Assembly: GCF_014200305.1 (NCBI RefSeq)
Contig: NZ_JACHBL010000001.1
Span: forward strand, 806,001 to 870,000
Direction: 5' to 3'
Length of the DNA: 64,000 bases
Source: Neomicrococcus lactis
GTDB lineage: Bacteria; Actinomycetota; Actinomycetes; Actinomycetales; Micrococcaceae
This document shows, one piece after another, positions 6,977 to 13,738 of the stretch; the stretch's first letter is position 1; each line of letters begins with the position of its first letter. Below the pieces are notes generated by a model. The model ran no database searches. It worked only from the letters and a program-made list of their open reading frames with translations, and was not told the DNA's origin. A program made the position numbers and the translations under genes.

Positions 6977-8925
6977 GCCGCAGGCTCCAACACGGGGCCG
7001 GGCTGCCGGGCGTCAAGCTGGTTTTTCCGTGCTATCCGTCCGGCACGAACGCCGTTGGCGATGACAAGGATCTCGGCCAGCTCGTGGATCAGGACCACGG
7101 CCGCCAACCCGAGGATCCCGAACAAGGCAAGCGGGATCAGGAGGGCGATCAGCAGCAGGGACAGCCCGACGTTTTGCAGCATGATGCGGCGGGTCCGCCG
7201 GGCGTGGTCCAGCACCTGGGGCAGGTGGTTCAGGTCCTCGCCCATCAGTGCGACATCGGCGGTCTCGATGGCGACGTCGGTGCCCATGGCACCCATGGCG
7301 ATGCCGGTGTCGGCCGTGGCCAGGGCAGGGGCGTCGTTGACGCCGTCACCGACCATGGCGGTGGGCCGGTTCGCCTTGAGCCGGCGGATGATGTCCGCCT
7401 TGTCCTCGGGGCGCAGATCGGCGTGGACCTCGGTGATGCCGGCGTCCTTCCCCAGGGCGTTGGCGGTGATGGTGTTGTCGCCGGTGAGCATCACTGTCGT
7501 GTAGCCGGACCGGGTAAGCCGGGCGATGACTTCTCGGGCTTCGGGGCGAAGCTCGTCGCGGACCGCCACGGCTCCCACTACCTGGCCGTCCTGTTCAATC
7601 AGCACCGCCGTGGCACCGGCCCGTTGCATGCGCTCCACATCCGCGGCCAGTTCACCGGGCTCGATCCAACCCGGGCGGCCCAGGCGCACCTTTTGCCCGT
7701 CGAGCAGGCCTTCCAGTCCGGCTCCGGGGACCGTGTCCACGTCGGTGACGTTGGCCCGGTCCGGGGTCGCGGCGAGGATGGCGCGCGCCAGCGGGTGCTC
7801 GCTGCGTTCTTCGAGCCCGGCGGCCAGCGCCAGCACCTGCGTGCGGGTCGCCGGGCCGGCGGTGGCGACGTCGATGACGGCCGGTTGGTTGCGGGTGAGG
7901 GTGCCGGTCTTGTCCAAGGCGATGGTGCGGATCCTGCCCAGGGTTTCCAGCGCCCCGCCGCCCTTGATCAGCACGCCGATGCGGCTGGCCGCACCGACGG
8001 AGGCCACGACGGTGACGGGCACGGAGATCGCCAGCGCGCAGGGCGAGGCGGCGACCAGCACCACCAGGGCGCGTTCGAACCAGAGCACGGGTTCCCCGAC
8101 GATGAACCCGAAGACGATGATCAGGCCCGCGACGATGAGGATACCCGGGACGAGCCGCTTGGCGATGGAGTCGGCCAGGCGTTGGCCGGGGCCCTTGCGG
8201 GACTGTTCGGCCTCCACGATGTGCACGATGCGTGCCAGGGAGTTGTTCTCCGCGGTGCTGGTGACCTCGACCTCCAGCGGGCCGGTGCCATTGATGGAAC
8301 CGGCCCAGACCTCGGTTCCCGGACCGGCTTCGACCGGCACCGATTCGCCGGTCAACGCCGAGGTGTCCAGGGAGGTGCGCCCGGTGACGATCCTGCCGTC
8401 CGTGGCGAGCCGTTCCCCCGGGCGCACGACCATCCGATCCCCGGGGACGAGTTCTGCCGGGGATACGGTGAACTGGGTGCCGTGGCGCAGCACCGTTGCC
8501 TCGGCCGGGACGAGGTCCAACAGGGCGCGCAGACCCCGCCGGGTCTTGGCGAGGGAATATTCCTCCAGGCCTTCGGAGATGGCATAGAGGAAGGCGAGCA
8601 TCGCTGCTTCCTCGATTTGTCCCAGCAGCACCGCGCCCACCGCGGCGATCGTCATCAGGGTGCCGACGCCGATCTTGCCCCTAACCAAGCTCCGCAGCGT
8701 GGAGGGAACGAAGGTCCAGGCCGCGACCAGCAACGCGATGATTTCCAGCGGCAAGGTCAGCCACTGCGGGCCCCCGACCAGGGAAGTGATCCAGCCAGCC
8801 AGCAGCAGCACCCCGGACACGGCGGCGGCACGGACCTCTCTCACCTGCCAGAAGCCTTCCGCTTTCTCTTCGCCTGCCGTGCCGGGGGCCATTGTTTCGT
8901 CGCTGCAGCCGCAGGCGTCGCTCAT
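6973..8925 (-). CDS. cadA: P1B-type heavy-metal translocating ATPase, probable cadmium/zinc exporter
   Basis: A 650-residue ATP-driven metal exporter. Seen in order: a short Cys-bearing N-terminus (DACGC) without a full metal-binding domain, actuator motif LTGESVP (about 191-197), SPCAL in the sixth membrane helix (294-298), phosphorylation motif DKTGTLT (Asp338) and GDGVNDAPALA. The intramembrane SPC in place of CPC, and HELAE (about 614) in a late helix, recall the P1B-4 group, so zinc, cobalt or cadmium are all possible; neighbouring cadD and cmtR favour cadmium. ATG at 8925 overlaps the upstream arsR stop by 4 nt. Likely repressed by that ArsR protein. Confidence 0.93.
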   Translation of the reverse strand: MSDACGCSDETMAPGTAGEEKAEGFWQVREVRAAAVSGVLLLAGWITSLVGGPQWLTLPLEIIALLVAAWTFVPSTLRSLVRGKIGVGTLMTIAAVGAVLLGQIEEAAMLAFLYAISEGLEEYSLAKTRRGLRALLDLVPAEATVLRHGTQFTVSPAELVPGDRMVVRPGERLATDGRIVTGRTSLDTSALTGESVPVEAGPGTEVWAGSINGTGPLEVEVTSTAENNSLARIVHIVEAEQSRKGPGQRLADSIAKRLVPGILIVAGLIIVFGFIVGEPVLWFERALVVLVAASPCALAISVPVTVVASVGAASRIGVLIKGGGALETLGRIRTIALDKTGTLTRNQPAVIDVATAGPATRTQVLALAAGLEERSEHPLARAILAATPDRANVTDVDTVPGAGLEGLLDGQKVRLGRPGWIEPGELAADVERMQRAGATAVLIEQDGQVVGAVAVRDELRPEAREVIARLTRSGYTTVMLTGDNTITANALGKDAGITEVHADLRPEDKADIIRRLKANRPTAMVGDGVNDAPALATADTGIAMGAMGTDVAIETADVALMGEDLNHLPQVLDHARRTRRIMLQNVGLSLLLIALLIPLALFGILGLAAVVLIHELAEILVIANGVRAGRIARKNQLDARQPGPVLEPAA

Positions 8926-9305
8926 CGGGCACTCTCCTGGATGGTGTCGTTTTCCCTGGCGGCGGTGCCATAGGTCGGGCACAGGCTCACCGCGTTGCCG
9001 GTCGCGGCCAAGAGGATTTCGGCCTGGGCCAGCATGTCCATGAGCTCGGGACGCGTCAGCGAGTAGTAGACACTGCGGCCCTCTGCGCGGCCCTCGACGA
9101 GTCCACAGTCCCGCAGGCAGGCCACGTGCGTGGACACGGTCGATTGGGCCAACCCCAGCTCATGGGTCAGTTGGCTGACCCTGACCTCACCATGCGCCAT
9201 CCGCTTGACGATGGCGAGGCGGGCTGGATCGCCCAGGGAATGGAACAGGGCGGCTGCCGGGTCAAGCCCCTTGCAGCCGTCTTCACCGCTATATTCAATC
9301 GTCAT
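8922..9305 (-). CDS. ArsR/SmtB-family metal-sensing repressor of the cad operon
   Basis: A 127-residue winged-helix repressor. The DNA-binding core reads SQLTHELGLAQSTVSTHVACLRDCGLV, with wing EGRSVYYSL. Candidate metal ligands are Cys11 near the N-terminus, Cys63 and Cys67 in the recognition-helix region, and Cys109 near the C-terminus. This is close to the CadC/CmtR pattern of cysteine coordination. It is the first gene of the leftward operon and overlaps cadA by 4 nt. A -10-like TATGAT at 9312-9317 (minus strand) lies so near ATG 9305 that the transcript may be leaderless. A 19-bp palindrome overlaps it, which fits autoregulation. Confidence 0.9.
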   Translation of the reverse strand: MTIEYSGEDGCKGLDPAAALFHSLGDPARLAIVKRMAHGEVRVSQLTHELGLAQSTVSTHVACLRDCGLVEGRAEGRSVYYSLTRPELMDMLAQAEILLAATGNAVSLCPTYGTAARENDTIQESAR

Positions 9306-9314
9306 ACATCGATC

Positions 9315-9333
9315 ATATCGTAAATTACGATAT
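9315..9333. promoter_or_regulatory. Palindromic operator candidate for the cad operon repressor
   Basis: ATATCGTAAATTACGATAT is a 19-bp palindrome, perfect apart from its centre base. It starts 10 bp upstream of the arsR start and overlaps the likely -10 TATGAT. Position and symmetry suit an ArsR/SmtB dimer site. Confidence 0.7.
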
Positions 9334-9480
9334 ATCGAGTTTGATGAACGCAGTGGAGGCTTCCAGGGCACGCTCCTGACCTCGACTGACGGGAGCGTCG
9401 GGGATCGAGAAGGCGTAGTCGGGCCGAATGCTGGATGCCGAGTGAGGTGGCTTTCACCCGACCTCGGAAATGGATCACTA

Positions 9481-9496
9481 TACATTGGATCATGTA
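9481..9496. promoter_or_regulatory. Operator candidate for CmtR
   Basis: TACAT and ATGTA arms are separated by 6 bp, 13 bp before the cmtR start. A -10-like TATACA at 9479-9484 overlaps the left arm. The sequence differs from the other palindrome in the same 203-bp divergent region, so each repressor may have its own site. Confidence 0.5.
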
Positions 9497-9508
9497 CCGT
9501 GGTGTTTG

Positions 9509-9841
9509 ATGAAAAGCGCAACCCCCACGCATACCTCGGCCTTGACGCAATTGGGCCACGCCCTGTCGGACGGGACCCGGACCCGGATCCTGTTGGCCCT
9601 GCGTGACGCCCCCGCGAGGCCCTCGGACCTGGCCACGGAGCTGGGCGTCTCCCGGCAGTCGATGTCGAACCAACTCACCTGCCTGCGCGGATGCGGACTG
9701 GTTGCGGCCCAGCCGGAGGGCCGCAACACCTGGTACCGGTTGGCCGACCCACGGCTCGGATCGGCCTTGGGTGATCTGCTGGAACTCGTCCTCACCGTGG
9801 ACCCGGATTGCTGCACCCCCGAAGGATGCACCTGCCGGTGA
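9509..9841 (+). CDS. cmtR: CmtR-like Cd(II)/Pb(II)-sensing ArsR-family repressor
   Basis: A 110-residue protein strongly resembling mycobacterial CmtR over its whole length: LGHALSDGTRTRILLAL, SRQSMSNQLTCLRGCGLV, EGRNTWYRLAD and LELVLTVDPD. CmtR binds Cd(II) or Pb(II) through Cys57, Cys61 and Cys102; here Cys58, Cys62 and Cys101/Cys102 sit at matching places, and the tail CCTPEGCTC adds more thiols. The ATG at 9509 is chosen over 9470 because it gives the family length. It is divergent from arsR-cadA and heads the dsbA-VKOR arm, so it probably controls that arm, itself, or both. Confidence 0.9.
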   Translation: MKSATPTHTSALTQLGHALSDGTRTRILLALRDAPARPSDLATELGVSRQSMSNQLTCLRGCGLVAAQPEGRNTWYRLADPRLGSALGDLLELVLTVDPDCCTPEGCTCR

Positions 9842-9983
9842 CGGGACAGCCGATCATCAGGGAACCGCATTCCTCCTTGCCACGGTGCACCGAACAGCCG
9901 CGCCCGGCTACGGCCATTCCACCCCACACTCCCCACCCGTCCGGCCTGCCCTAGTGCACGCCGGCCACAGAACGGAACACCAC

Positions 9984-10679
9984 GTGAGCACTCCGATCCC
10001 TCCCAGCACCCGATCCCCGAAGAAACCCAAGATCGTCGTCTGGATCCTGCTGGCCGCCGCCGTTGTCGCTGCGATCATCGGCTACGCCGTCGCCCAGGGA
10101 AACTCCAAGGCCGCTTCCCCCCAAGCAGCCGACGCCGCCACCACCGAACAGCAGGTCGTCCGGGAGAACAGCCGGGTGCTTTCCCAAGCACCAAGCGAGA
10201 AGGCGGTCCTGGTGGAGTTCCTGGACTACGAATGCGAAGCCTGCGGTGCGGCCTACCCGTTCGTCGAGGAGCTGCGCGCCGAGTACTCGGAGAACGTCAC
10301 CTTCGTCCACCGCTACTTCCCGCTGCCAGGGCACCTGAACTCCACGAACGCCGCCGTGGCCGTGGAGGCCGCAGCCCAGCAGGACGCCTACGAACCGATG
10401 TACAAGAAGATGTTCGACACCCAAGCCCAGTGGGGCGAATCCGCCGACAATAAAAGCGCCCTCTTCCGCACCTATGCCGAAGACCTGGGACTGGACATGG
10501 CCGCCTACGATGCCGCCGTCGCCGACCCGGCCACCGAGGAACGCGTGAAGCTCGACATCGCCGACGGCAAGGCCCTGGGAGTCAGCGGGACCCCGACGTT
10601 CTTCCTCGATGGAAAGATGCTCAATGTGCAAACCCTGGAACAGTTCAGGGCCGCCGTCGCAGCAACGGCCGCCAACTAA
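9984..10679 (+). CDS. Membrane-anchored DsbA-like thiol-disulfide oxidoreductase
   Basis: A 231-residue protein with a basic N-terminus, one membrane anchor (about residues 17-38) and an extracytoplasmic DsbA/thioredoxin_4 domain. The active site is CEAC (Cys84, Cys87) and the cis-proline is in VSGTPTFF (Pro204). Such proteins put disulfides into exported proteins and are recharged by VKOR, which is the next gene. GTG at 9984 is the start that gives the anchor; the Shine-Dalgarno is weak. The stop codon lies inside the first copy of a 30-bp tandem repeat. It lies downstream of cmtR, so metal induction is likely. Confidence 0.92.
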   Translation: MSTPIPPSTRSPKKPKIVVWILLAAAVVAAIIGYAVAQGNSKAASPQAADAATTEQQVVRENSRVLSQAPSEKAVLVEFLDYECEACGAAYPFVEELRAEYSENVTFVHRYFPLPGHLNSTNAAVAVEAAAQQDAYEPMYKKMFDTQAQWGESADNKSALFRTYAEDLGLDMAAYDAAVADPATEERVKLDIADGKALGVSGTPTFFLDGKMLNVQTLEQFRAAVAATAAN

Positions 10680-10720
10680 TCCGCCGTCGCAGCAACGGCC
10701 GCCAACTAATCCGCCGTCGC
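10651..10720 (+). repeat. 30-bp tandem repeat, 2.3 copies, across the dsbA stop codon
   Basis: 10651-10680 and 10681-10710 are identical, and the first 10 bases recur at 10711-10720. Each full copy contains the same TAA in frame, so the DsbA protein is unchanged by extra copies. The repeat only lengthens the spacer to the VKOR gene. Confidence 0.97.
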
Positions 10721-10740
10721 CAGATCCGGAAGAAGACTCC

Positions 10741-11379
10741 ATGAGCACACCGGCCACCGCTGATCCCGTAGCCGGCCCCCGGGACCCGGCGATCCGGGTA
10801 CCCAGCTTCGCCCGCCCCCGCACCTTCGGCCTCGTGCTGCTGGTCACCGGGGCCGTGGGCTGGGTCGCCTCGGCCATCCTCGTCCTGGAACGCCTGGCCC
10901 TGTATGAGAACCCCGGCCACGTGACCAGCTGCGATGTGAACCCCTGGGTGTCCTGCGGGCGGGTCATGGGAACCTGGCAGTCGGAACTCTTCGGCTTCCC
11001 CAACCCGCTGATCGGCATCGTCGCCTTCGCCCTCATCCTGGCCACCGCCATGATGGTGCTCTCCGGAGCCTCCCCGGGGCGCTGGTACTGGGCCGGGATG
11101 CAAGCCGGAGTGACCTTGGGCGCGGTGTTCGTGGCCTGGCTCTGGAGCCAGGCCCTGTTCGAGATCTACATCCTGTGCCTGTACTGCATGGTGGTGTGGG
11201 CGGCGATGATCCCCTTGTTTATCCTGCTCACGGTCCGCAACCTCGTCCACGGCGTCATTCCCGCGCCCCGGGCCGTGACCAGGCTCGCCGCCGAGTGGGC
11301 AGGCACCCTCGTGGCCATCGCCTACGTCTTGGTCGCAGGGTCGGTCTTTCTGCGATTCCTGCCCGCTTTCATCGGCTGA
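10741..11379 (+). CDS. Vitamin K epoxide reductase (VKOR)-family quinone-linked oxidase of DsbA
   Basis: A 212-residue integral membrane protein with about five helices. It carries the VKOR signature: loop cysteines Cys64 and Cys72 in TSCDVNPWVSCGRVM, the motif WQSELFGFPNPLIG, and the quinone-side redox pair CLYC (Cys146, Cys149). In actinobacteria VKOR replaces DsbB and reoxidises DsbA-type proteins using menaquinone. It follows the dsbA-like gene directly, so the two form an oxidative-folding pair. ATG at 10741 has GGAAGAAG upstream. Confidence 0.93.
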   Translation: MSTPATADPVAGPRDPAIRVPSFARPRTFGLVLLVTGAVGWVASAILVLERLALYENPGHVTSCDVNPWVSCGRVMGTWQSELFGFPNPLIGIVAFALILATAMMVLSGASPGRWYWAGMQAGVTLGAVFVAWLWSQALFEIYILCLYCMVVWAAMIPLFILLTVRNLVHGVIPAPRAVTRLAAEWAGTLVAIAYVLVAGSVFLRFLPAFIG

Positions 11380-11442
11380 CCGGTCAGCCAGACAATCGGG
11401 GCCGTCAACCGCATTTTCTGCCAACCCATGGAGAGCCTAGAG

Positions 11443-11649
11443 ATGTCCGTCGAATTAAACTCCGTGGTGTCGTGCCCGTCGTGCGGCGTAGCCACTTCCG
11501 TTCAGATGCCGACCGACGCATGCCAGTTCTTCTGGGTATGCCCCGGCTGCGGGGAGCGTCTACGCCCAGCGGTGGGGGACTGCTGCGTTTTCTGCTCCTA
11601 TGGAACGGTTCCCTGCCCACCCAAACAGCAGGAGCGGGGTCTGCTCTAA
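11443..11649 (+). CDS. Small GDCCVxC-motif zinc-ribbon-like protein
   Basis: A 68-residue cysteine-rich protein with CPSCG (Cys11, Cys14), Cys27, CPGCG (Cys33, Cys36), the hallmark GDCCVFCSYG (Cys47, Cys48, Cys51) and PCPP (Cys58). This is the GDCCVxC family, whose members in some bacteria contain selenocysteine and often sit with mercury or other thiol-linked resistance genes; biochemical function is not established. ATG at 11443 is preferred to 11428 because GGAGAG precedes it. Nine cysteines in 68 residues suggest metal binding or thiol chemistry in the cytoplasm. It closes the cmtR-dsbA-VKOR arm. Confidence 0.85.
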   Translation: MSVELNSVVSCPSCGVATSVQMPTDACQFFWVCPGCGERLRPAVGDCCVFCSYGTVPCPPKQQERGLL

Positions 11650-11676
11650 GCGGGATACACCGCGACTGGACGTAGC

Positions 11677-11800
11677 ATGTCGAGAAACGGTCATTTGACG
11701 ACATCCCGAACCTGTCGGCGACACGCCGCGGAAACAATGTCTGAAATCCGTGCCGGAAATCAACGTCGTCAAACCATGCAGCACCGGTATTATCGACACA
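11677..11800. other. Candidate resolution site (res) and tnpR promoter region
   Basis: 11677-11704 is 28 bp bounded by inverted ATGTCG and CGACAT, the length of subsite I in Tn3-type res sites. TGTCGGCGACA (near 11713) and an inverted TTTGACGAC/GTCGTCAAA pair (11694-11702, 11765-11773) add further resolvase-like half sites. It lies directly upstream of the resolvase, as expected. Confidence 0.5.
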
Positions 11801-12402
11801 TGTTGATCGGATACGCGCGGGTCTCCACCGCCGACCAAAACCCTGACCACCAAACGGATGCCCTGGCCCGCGCCGGCGTCGACCCGGCAAACATCTACCT
11901 CGACCATGCCAGCGGTGCCAAGGCCAGCAGGCCCGAGCTCGACAAGGCCCTCGCCTCGGCCAACCGCGCAGGCGACCAGCTGGTCATCACCCGCCTGGAC
12001 AGGCTCGGACGCTCGGTGCTCCACCTGGTGACCCTCGGTGCGGCCCTCCGCGAGCGTGGTGTGGGATTACGTGTCCTTGAGCAGGGCATCGACACCACGA
12101 CCGCGGAAGGACGTGCGATGTTCGGAATGCTCTCAGTCCTGGCCGAACTGCAACGAGAACTCATCGTCGCCAACACCCGCGACGGACTCGCCGCCGCCCG
12201 CGCCCGCGGGCGAACAGGAGGAAGACGCCCGAAACTCACCCCCGACCAGGCCCACCACGCCCAGCAGCTCTACGACGCGGGGACCCATACGGTCCAACGC
12301 ATCGCCGACCTCCTCCAGGTCCCGCGCTCCACCATCTACGGGCACCTCGACAAGGCAAGCATCGGACGGCGCCCCACCGCCAAAGCGACCCTGGAGGCTT
12401 AG
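11800..12402 (+). CDS. tnpR: Serine resolvase/invertase, Tn3 TnpR type
   Basis: A 200-residue site-specific recombinase that would resolve cointegrates made during replicative transposition. The N-terminus MLIGYARVSTADQNP carries catalytic Ser9; the ITRLDRLGRSVLHL and AEGRAMFGMLSVLAELQRELI blocks are typical of the family. The C-terminal helix-turn-helix is RIADLLQVPRSTIYGHL. ATG at 11800 gives the family N-terminus; an upstream in-frame ATG at 11677 would translate through the likely res site and is rejected. It is the only transposition gene of the large element that survives. Confidence 0.93.
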   Translation: MLIGYARVSTADQNPDHQTDALARAGVDPANIYLDHASGAKASRPELDKALASANRAGDQLVITRLDRLGRSVLHLVTLGAALRERGVGLRVLEQGIDTTTAEGRAMFGMLSVLAELQRELIVANTRDGLAAARARGRTGGRRPKLTPDQAHHAQQLYDAGTHTVQRIADLLQVPRSTIYGHLDKASIGRRPTAKATLEA

Positions 12403-12682
12403 CGCTCAATCCGTCCCCATTACTACCAAGACCCCGTGTCAGCCTCGGTGAAGGCGGGACAGTTCCCCATGGTCCAAGACGTGCCGTCGCCGTCCCACTG
12501 GACCGGAGCACAAGGGTTTTTTCAGTCTGGACGAAGCACGACGCGTGGGACGCAGCGGGTCCCAGGCGCGGCATGAATCAACAAACCATCCCAGAAAACC
12601 CACACAGAAGCAGCCGCCTAACTCCCACTGGCCCCATTCACCTTGAGAAATTCCGTAGCGCCGCACTCCACTCCGAACACGC
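12403..12682. other. 280 bp after the resolvase, no gene recognised
   Basis: Short frames exist on both strands but none shows a recognisable motif or a good ribosome binding site. It could be a remnant of lost transposon sequence; I could not identify TnpA fragments. Confidence 0.5.
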
Positions 12683-12976
12683 CTAGGGGCTCATGTTTCC
12701 GCGTCGGGCGCCAGCTTTTATCACTAAGCTGGCAATGACCATACCTACGAAGGCGTATGAAAGCATGGATTGCGAGCTCGCTATTACGACGATTTCCCAC
12801 CAGGGCACTACCCCGATATTGCGGTAGTACTGCTCGTCGTACTGGAGTCTTCCCACGACGATGACGGCTACTGTAATCGCTCCCGCAGTGATACGTCCGG
12901 CGACGGGCGCCCACCAGATTTCCTGTGATGCAAACAGGAGGGCTGCGGCAGCACAAACGACCAAAGCTGGCACCAC
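12683..12976 (-). CDS. Small membrane protein of unknown function
   Basis: A 97-residue protein with about three hydrophobic segments: VPALVVCAAAALLFA at the N-terminus, ITAGAITVAVIVVG in the middle, and SYAFVGMVIASLVI near the end, then a basic tail. I do not recognise a family. GTG at 12976 follows the stop of the upstream secreted-protein gene by 16 bp, so the two are probably co-transcribed. Local base composition looks lower in G+C than the metal genes. The pairing of a secreted product with a small membrane protein resembles bacteriocin/immunity or secreted-factor/partner pairs, but nothing in the sequence proves this. Confidence 0.55.
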   Translation of the reverse strand: MVPALVVCAAAALLFASQEIWWAPVAGRITAGAITVAVIVVGRLQYDEQYYRNIGVVPWWEIVVIASSQSMLSYAFVGMVIASLVIKAGARRGNMSP

Positions 12977-12992
12977 AGCTGGAGCAGAGCTG

Positions 12993-13364
12993 CTAATCGT
13001 CTAAGTACCATTTGCACAAGCTCCATGAGTTGCTATAAGGAGCATGCGTCATGGTTACCGGTCCTCCATATTGGCCTACGGCATAGGCAAGGATGCTGTA
13101 GGTGCTGGCGGATCGGGTCTCGACTTGCGCGTACAAGAGGGATGCGTTGCCAGAGACGAACCCCCGCCCACCAGTGTGCGACCCAATTATGCTTGAAGCG
13201 GCGTATGAATCTTCAATACGAGATGTTGAATTTGCGTATTGTGACTCTGCAGCATATGCGGCTATTGGAGCGGCAAAAAGGGATAAGGCGAGAGCGCTTG
13301 TCAAAGCGATTGACGCTCGACCGGGCTTTGATCGCTTGGGTTTTTCGTTCACGTCCTGAACCAC
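12993..13364 (-). CDS. Predicted secreted protein of unknown function
   Basis: A 123-residue protein with a clear Sec-type signal peptide: basic N-region (KPKRSKPGR), hydrophobic core (ALTSALALSLFAAPIAA) and AYA-A cleavage near residue 38. The mature part of about 85 residues is rich in Ser, Tyr, Ala and Gly and has a single Cys near the end (SLCKWYLDD). GTG at 13364 has GAGGGGG just upstream, a strong start. No known domain is evident; a bacteriocin of lactococcin-972 type was considered but its motifs are not convincing. It is probably the first gene of a two-gene operon inside the transposon's right end. Confidence 0.6.
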   Translation of the reverse strand: MVQDVNEKPKRSKPGRASIALTSALALSLFAAPIAAYAAESQYANSTSRIEDSYAASSIIGSHTGGRGFVSGNASLLYAQVETRSASTYSILAYAVGQYGGPVTMTHAPYSNSWSLCKWYLDD

Positions 13365-13665
13365 TGATCCCCCTCATCATGTGATCCACCTCACTGTGGA
13401 TTGGAACTGATTACCTTCTGAAGTGGCAAGTCTTGTCAAGGCGATTGGATGAGGATGTTCCCGCGGTCCGCAGACGATCGCATGGAAGACGCCGCCCGAG
13501 GCGCGGATGTAGCCCTGGATTGTAGAGGTTCTTGATGTATCGCCTGTCGTGTACGCCAAAGTAATGGCCTCCGGGCTTTGCAATAAACAAGGCCTACGAA
13601 GATCAGGCCCAGCGCTACAAGCCGGAAAGAATGCTGGTCAACGGCTGCACTTGGCAGGAAATCGC
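13365..13665. other. 300 bp inside the right transposon end, no gene recognised
   Basis: It contains only short, motif-free frames. The part nearest the small operon should hold its promoter; no clear -35/-10 pair was found. One short frame runs through the right terminal repeat but starts after a stop codon at 13562, so it is not taken as a gene. Confidence 0.5.
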
Positions 13666-13703
13666 ACTATCGTCGGATATTTCACTTTTTCACAAGCCAC
13701 CCC
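13666..13703 (-). repeat. Right 38-bp terminal inverted repeat of the Tn3-type element
   Basis: Read on the minus strand from 13703 it begins GGGGTGGCTTGTGAAAAAGT and matches the left repeat at 34 of 38 positions. The divergence is mostly at the inner end. Confidence 0.88.
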
Positions 13704-13708
13704 AAGAC
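13704..13708. repeat. 5-bp target-site duplication, right copy (AAGAC)
   Basis: Direct repeat of 2960-2964, immediately outside the right terminal repeat. Confidence 0.8.
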
Positions 13709-13738
13709 AACGCCGCGTTGGAAACAGGGTGTGCATAG

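Larger units (their letters stand above)
2965..13703. mobile_element. Tn3-family-type transposon, 10.7 kb, tnpA absent, with cadmium-resistance and thiol-redox cargo
   Basis: The two ends carry 38-bp inverted repeats matching at 34 of 38 positions. They start GGGGTGGCTTGTG and the left copy ends ACGCTAAG, the classic inner end of Tn3-family repeats. The pair is flanked by the direct repeat AAGAC. A serine resolvase with a likely res site is inside. No reading frame of about 1000 codons for the TnpA transposase is present, so the unit is non-autonomous now. The IS3-family element beside the left repeat may mark where tnpA was lost. Cargo: arsR, cadA, lspA, cadD, tlpA, truncated ccdA, cmtR, dsbA, VKOR, a GDCCVxC protein, and two unknown small genes. 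The metal cargo looks clearly richer in G+C than its flanks. Confidence 0.85.

Noticed and set aside
7084-8973. A 629-codon open frame on the plus strand opposite cadA
   Set aside because: It is a mirror effect of codon bias in a G+C-rich gene; its translation is rich in Gly, Asp, Gln and Arg without any domain, while the minus strand encodes a clear P-type ATPase.
9951-11051. A 366-codon minus-strand frame opposite dsbA and VKOR
   Set aside because: Glycine-rich shadow translation; the tandem repeat yields a repeated peptide by chance and the plus-strand genes are certain.
12993-13364. Lactococcin-972-type bacteriocin
   Set aside because: The size and signal peptide fit loosely, but the mature sequence lacks the family's Gly/Trp-rich start and His/Ser pattern; left as unknown.
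12403-13665. Remnant of the Tn3 transposase TnpA
   Set aside because: I looked for the conserved C-terminal WN...HI..TG.Y-type pattern on both strands next to the right repeat and did not find it.
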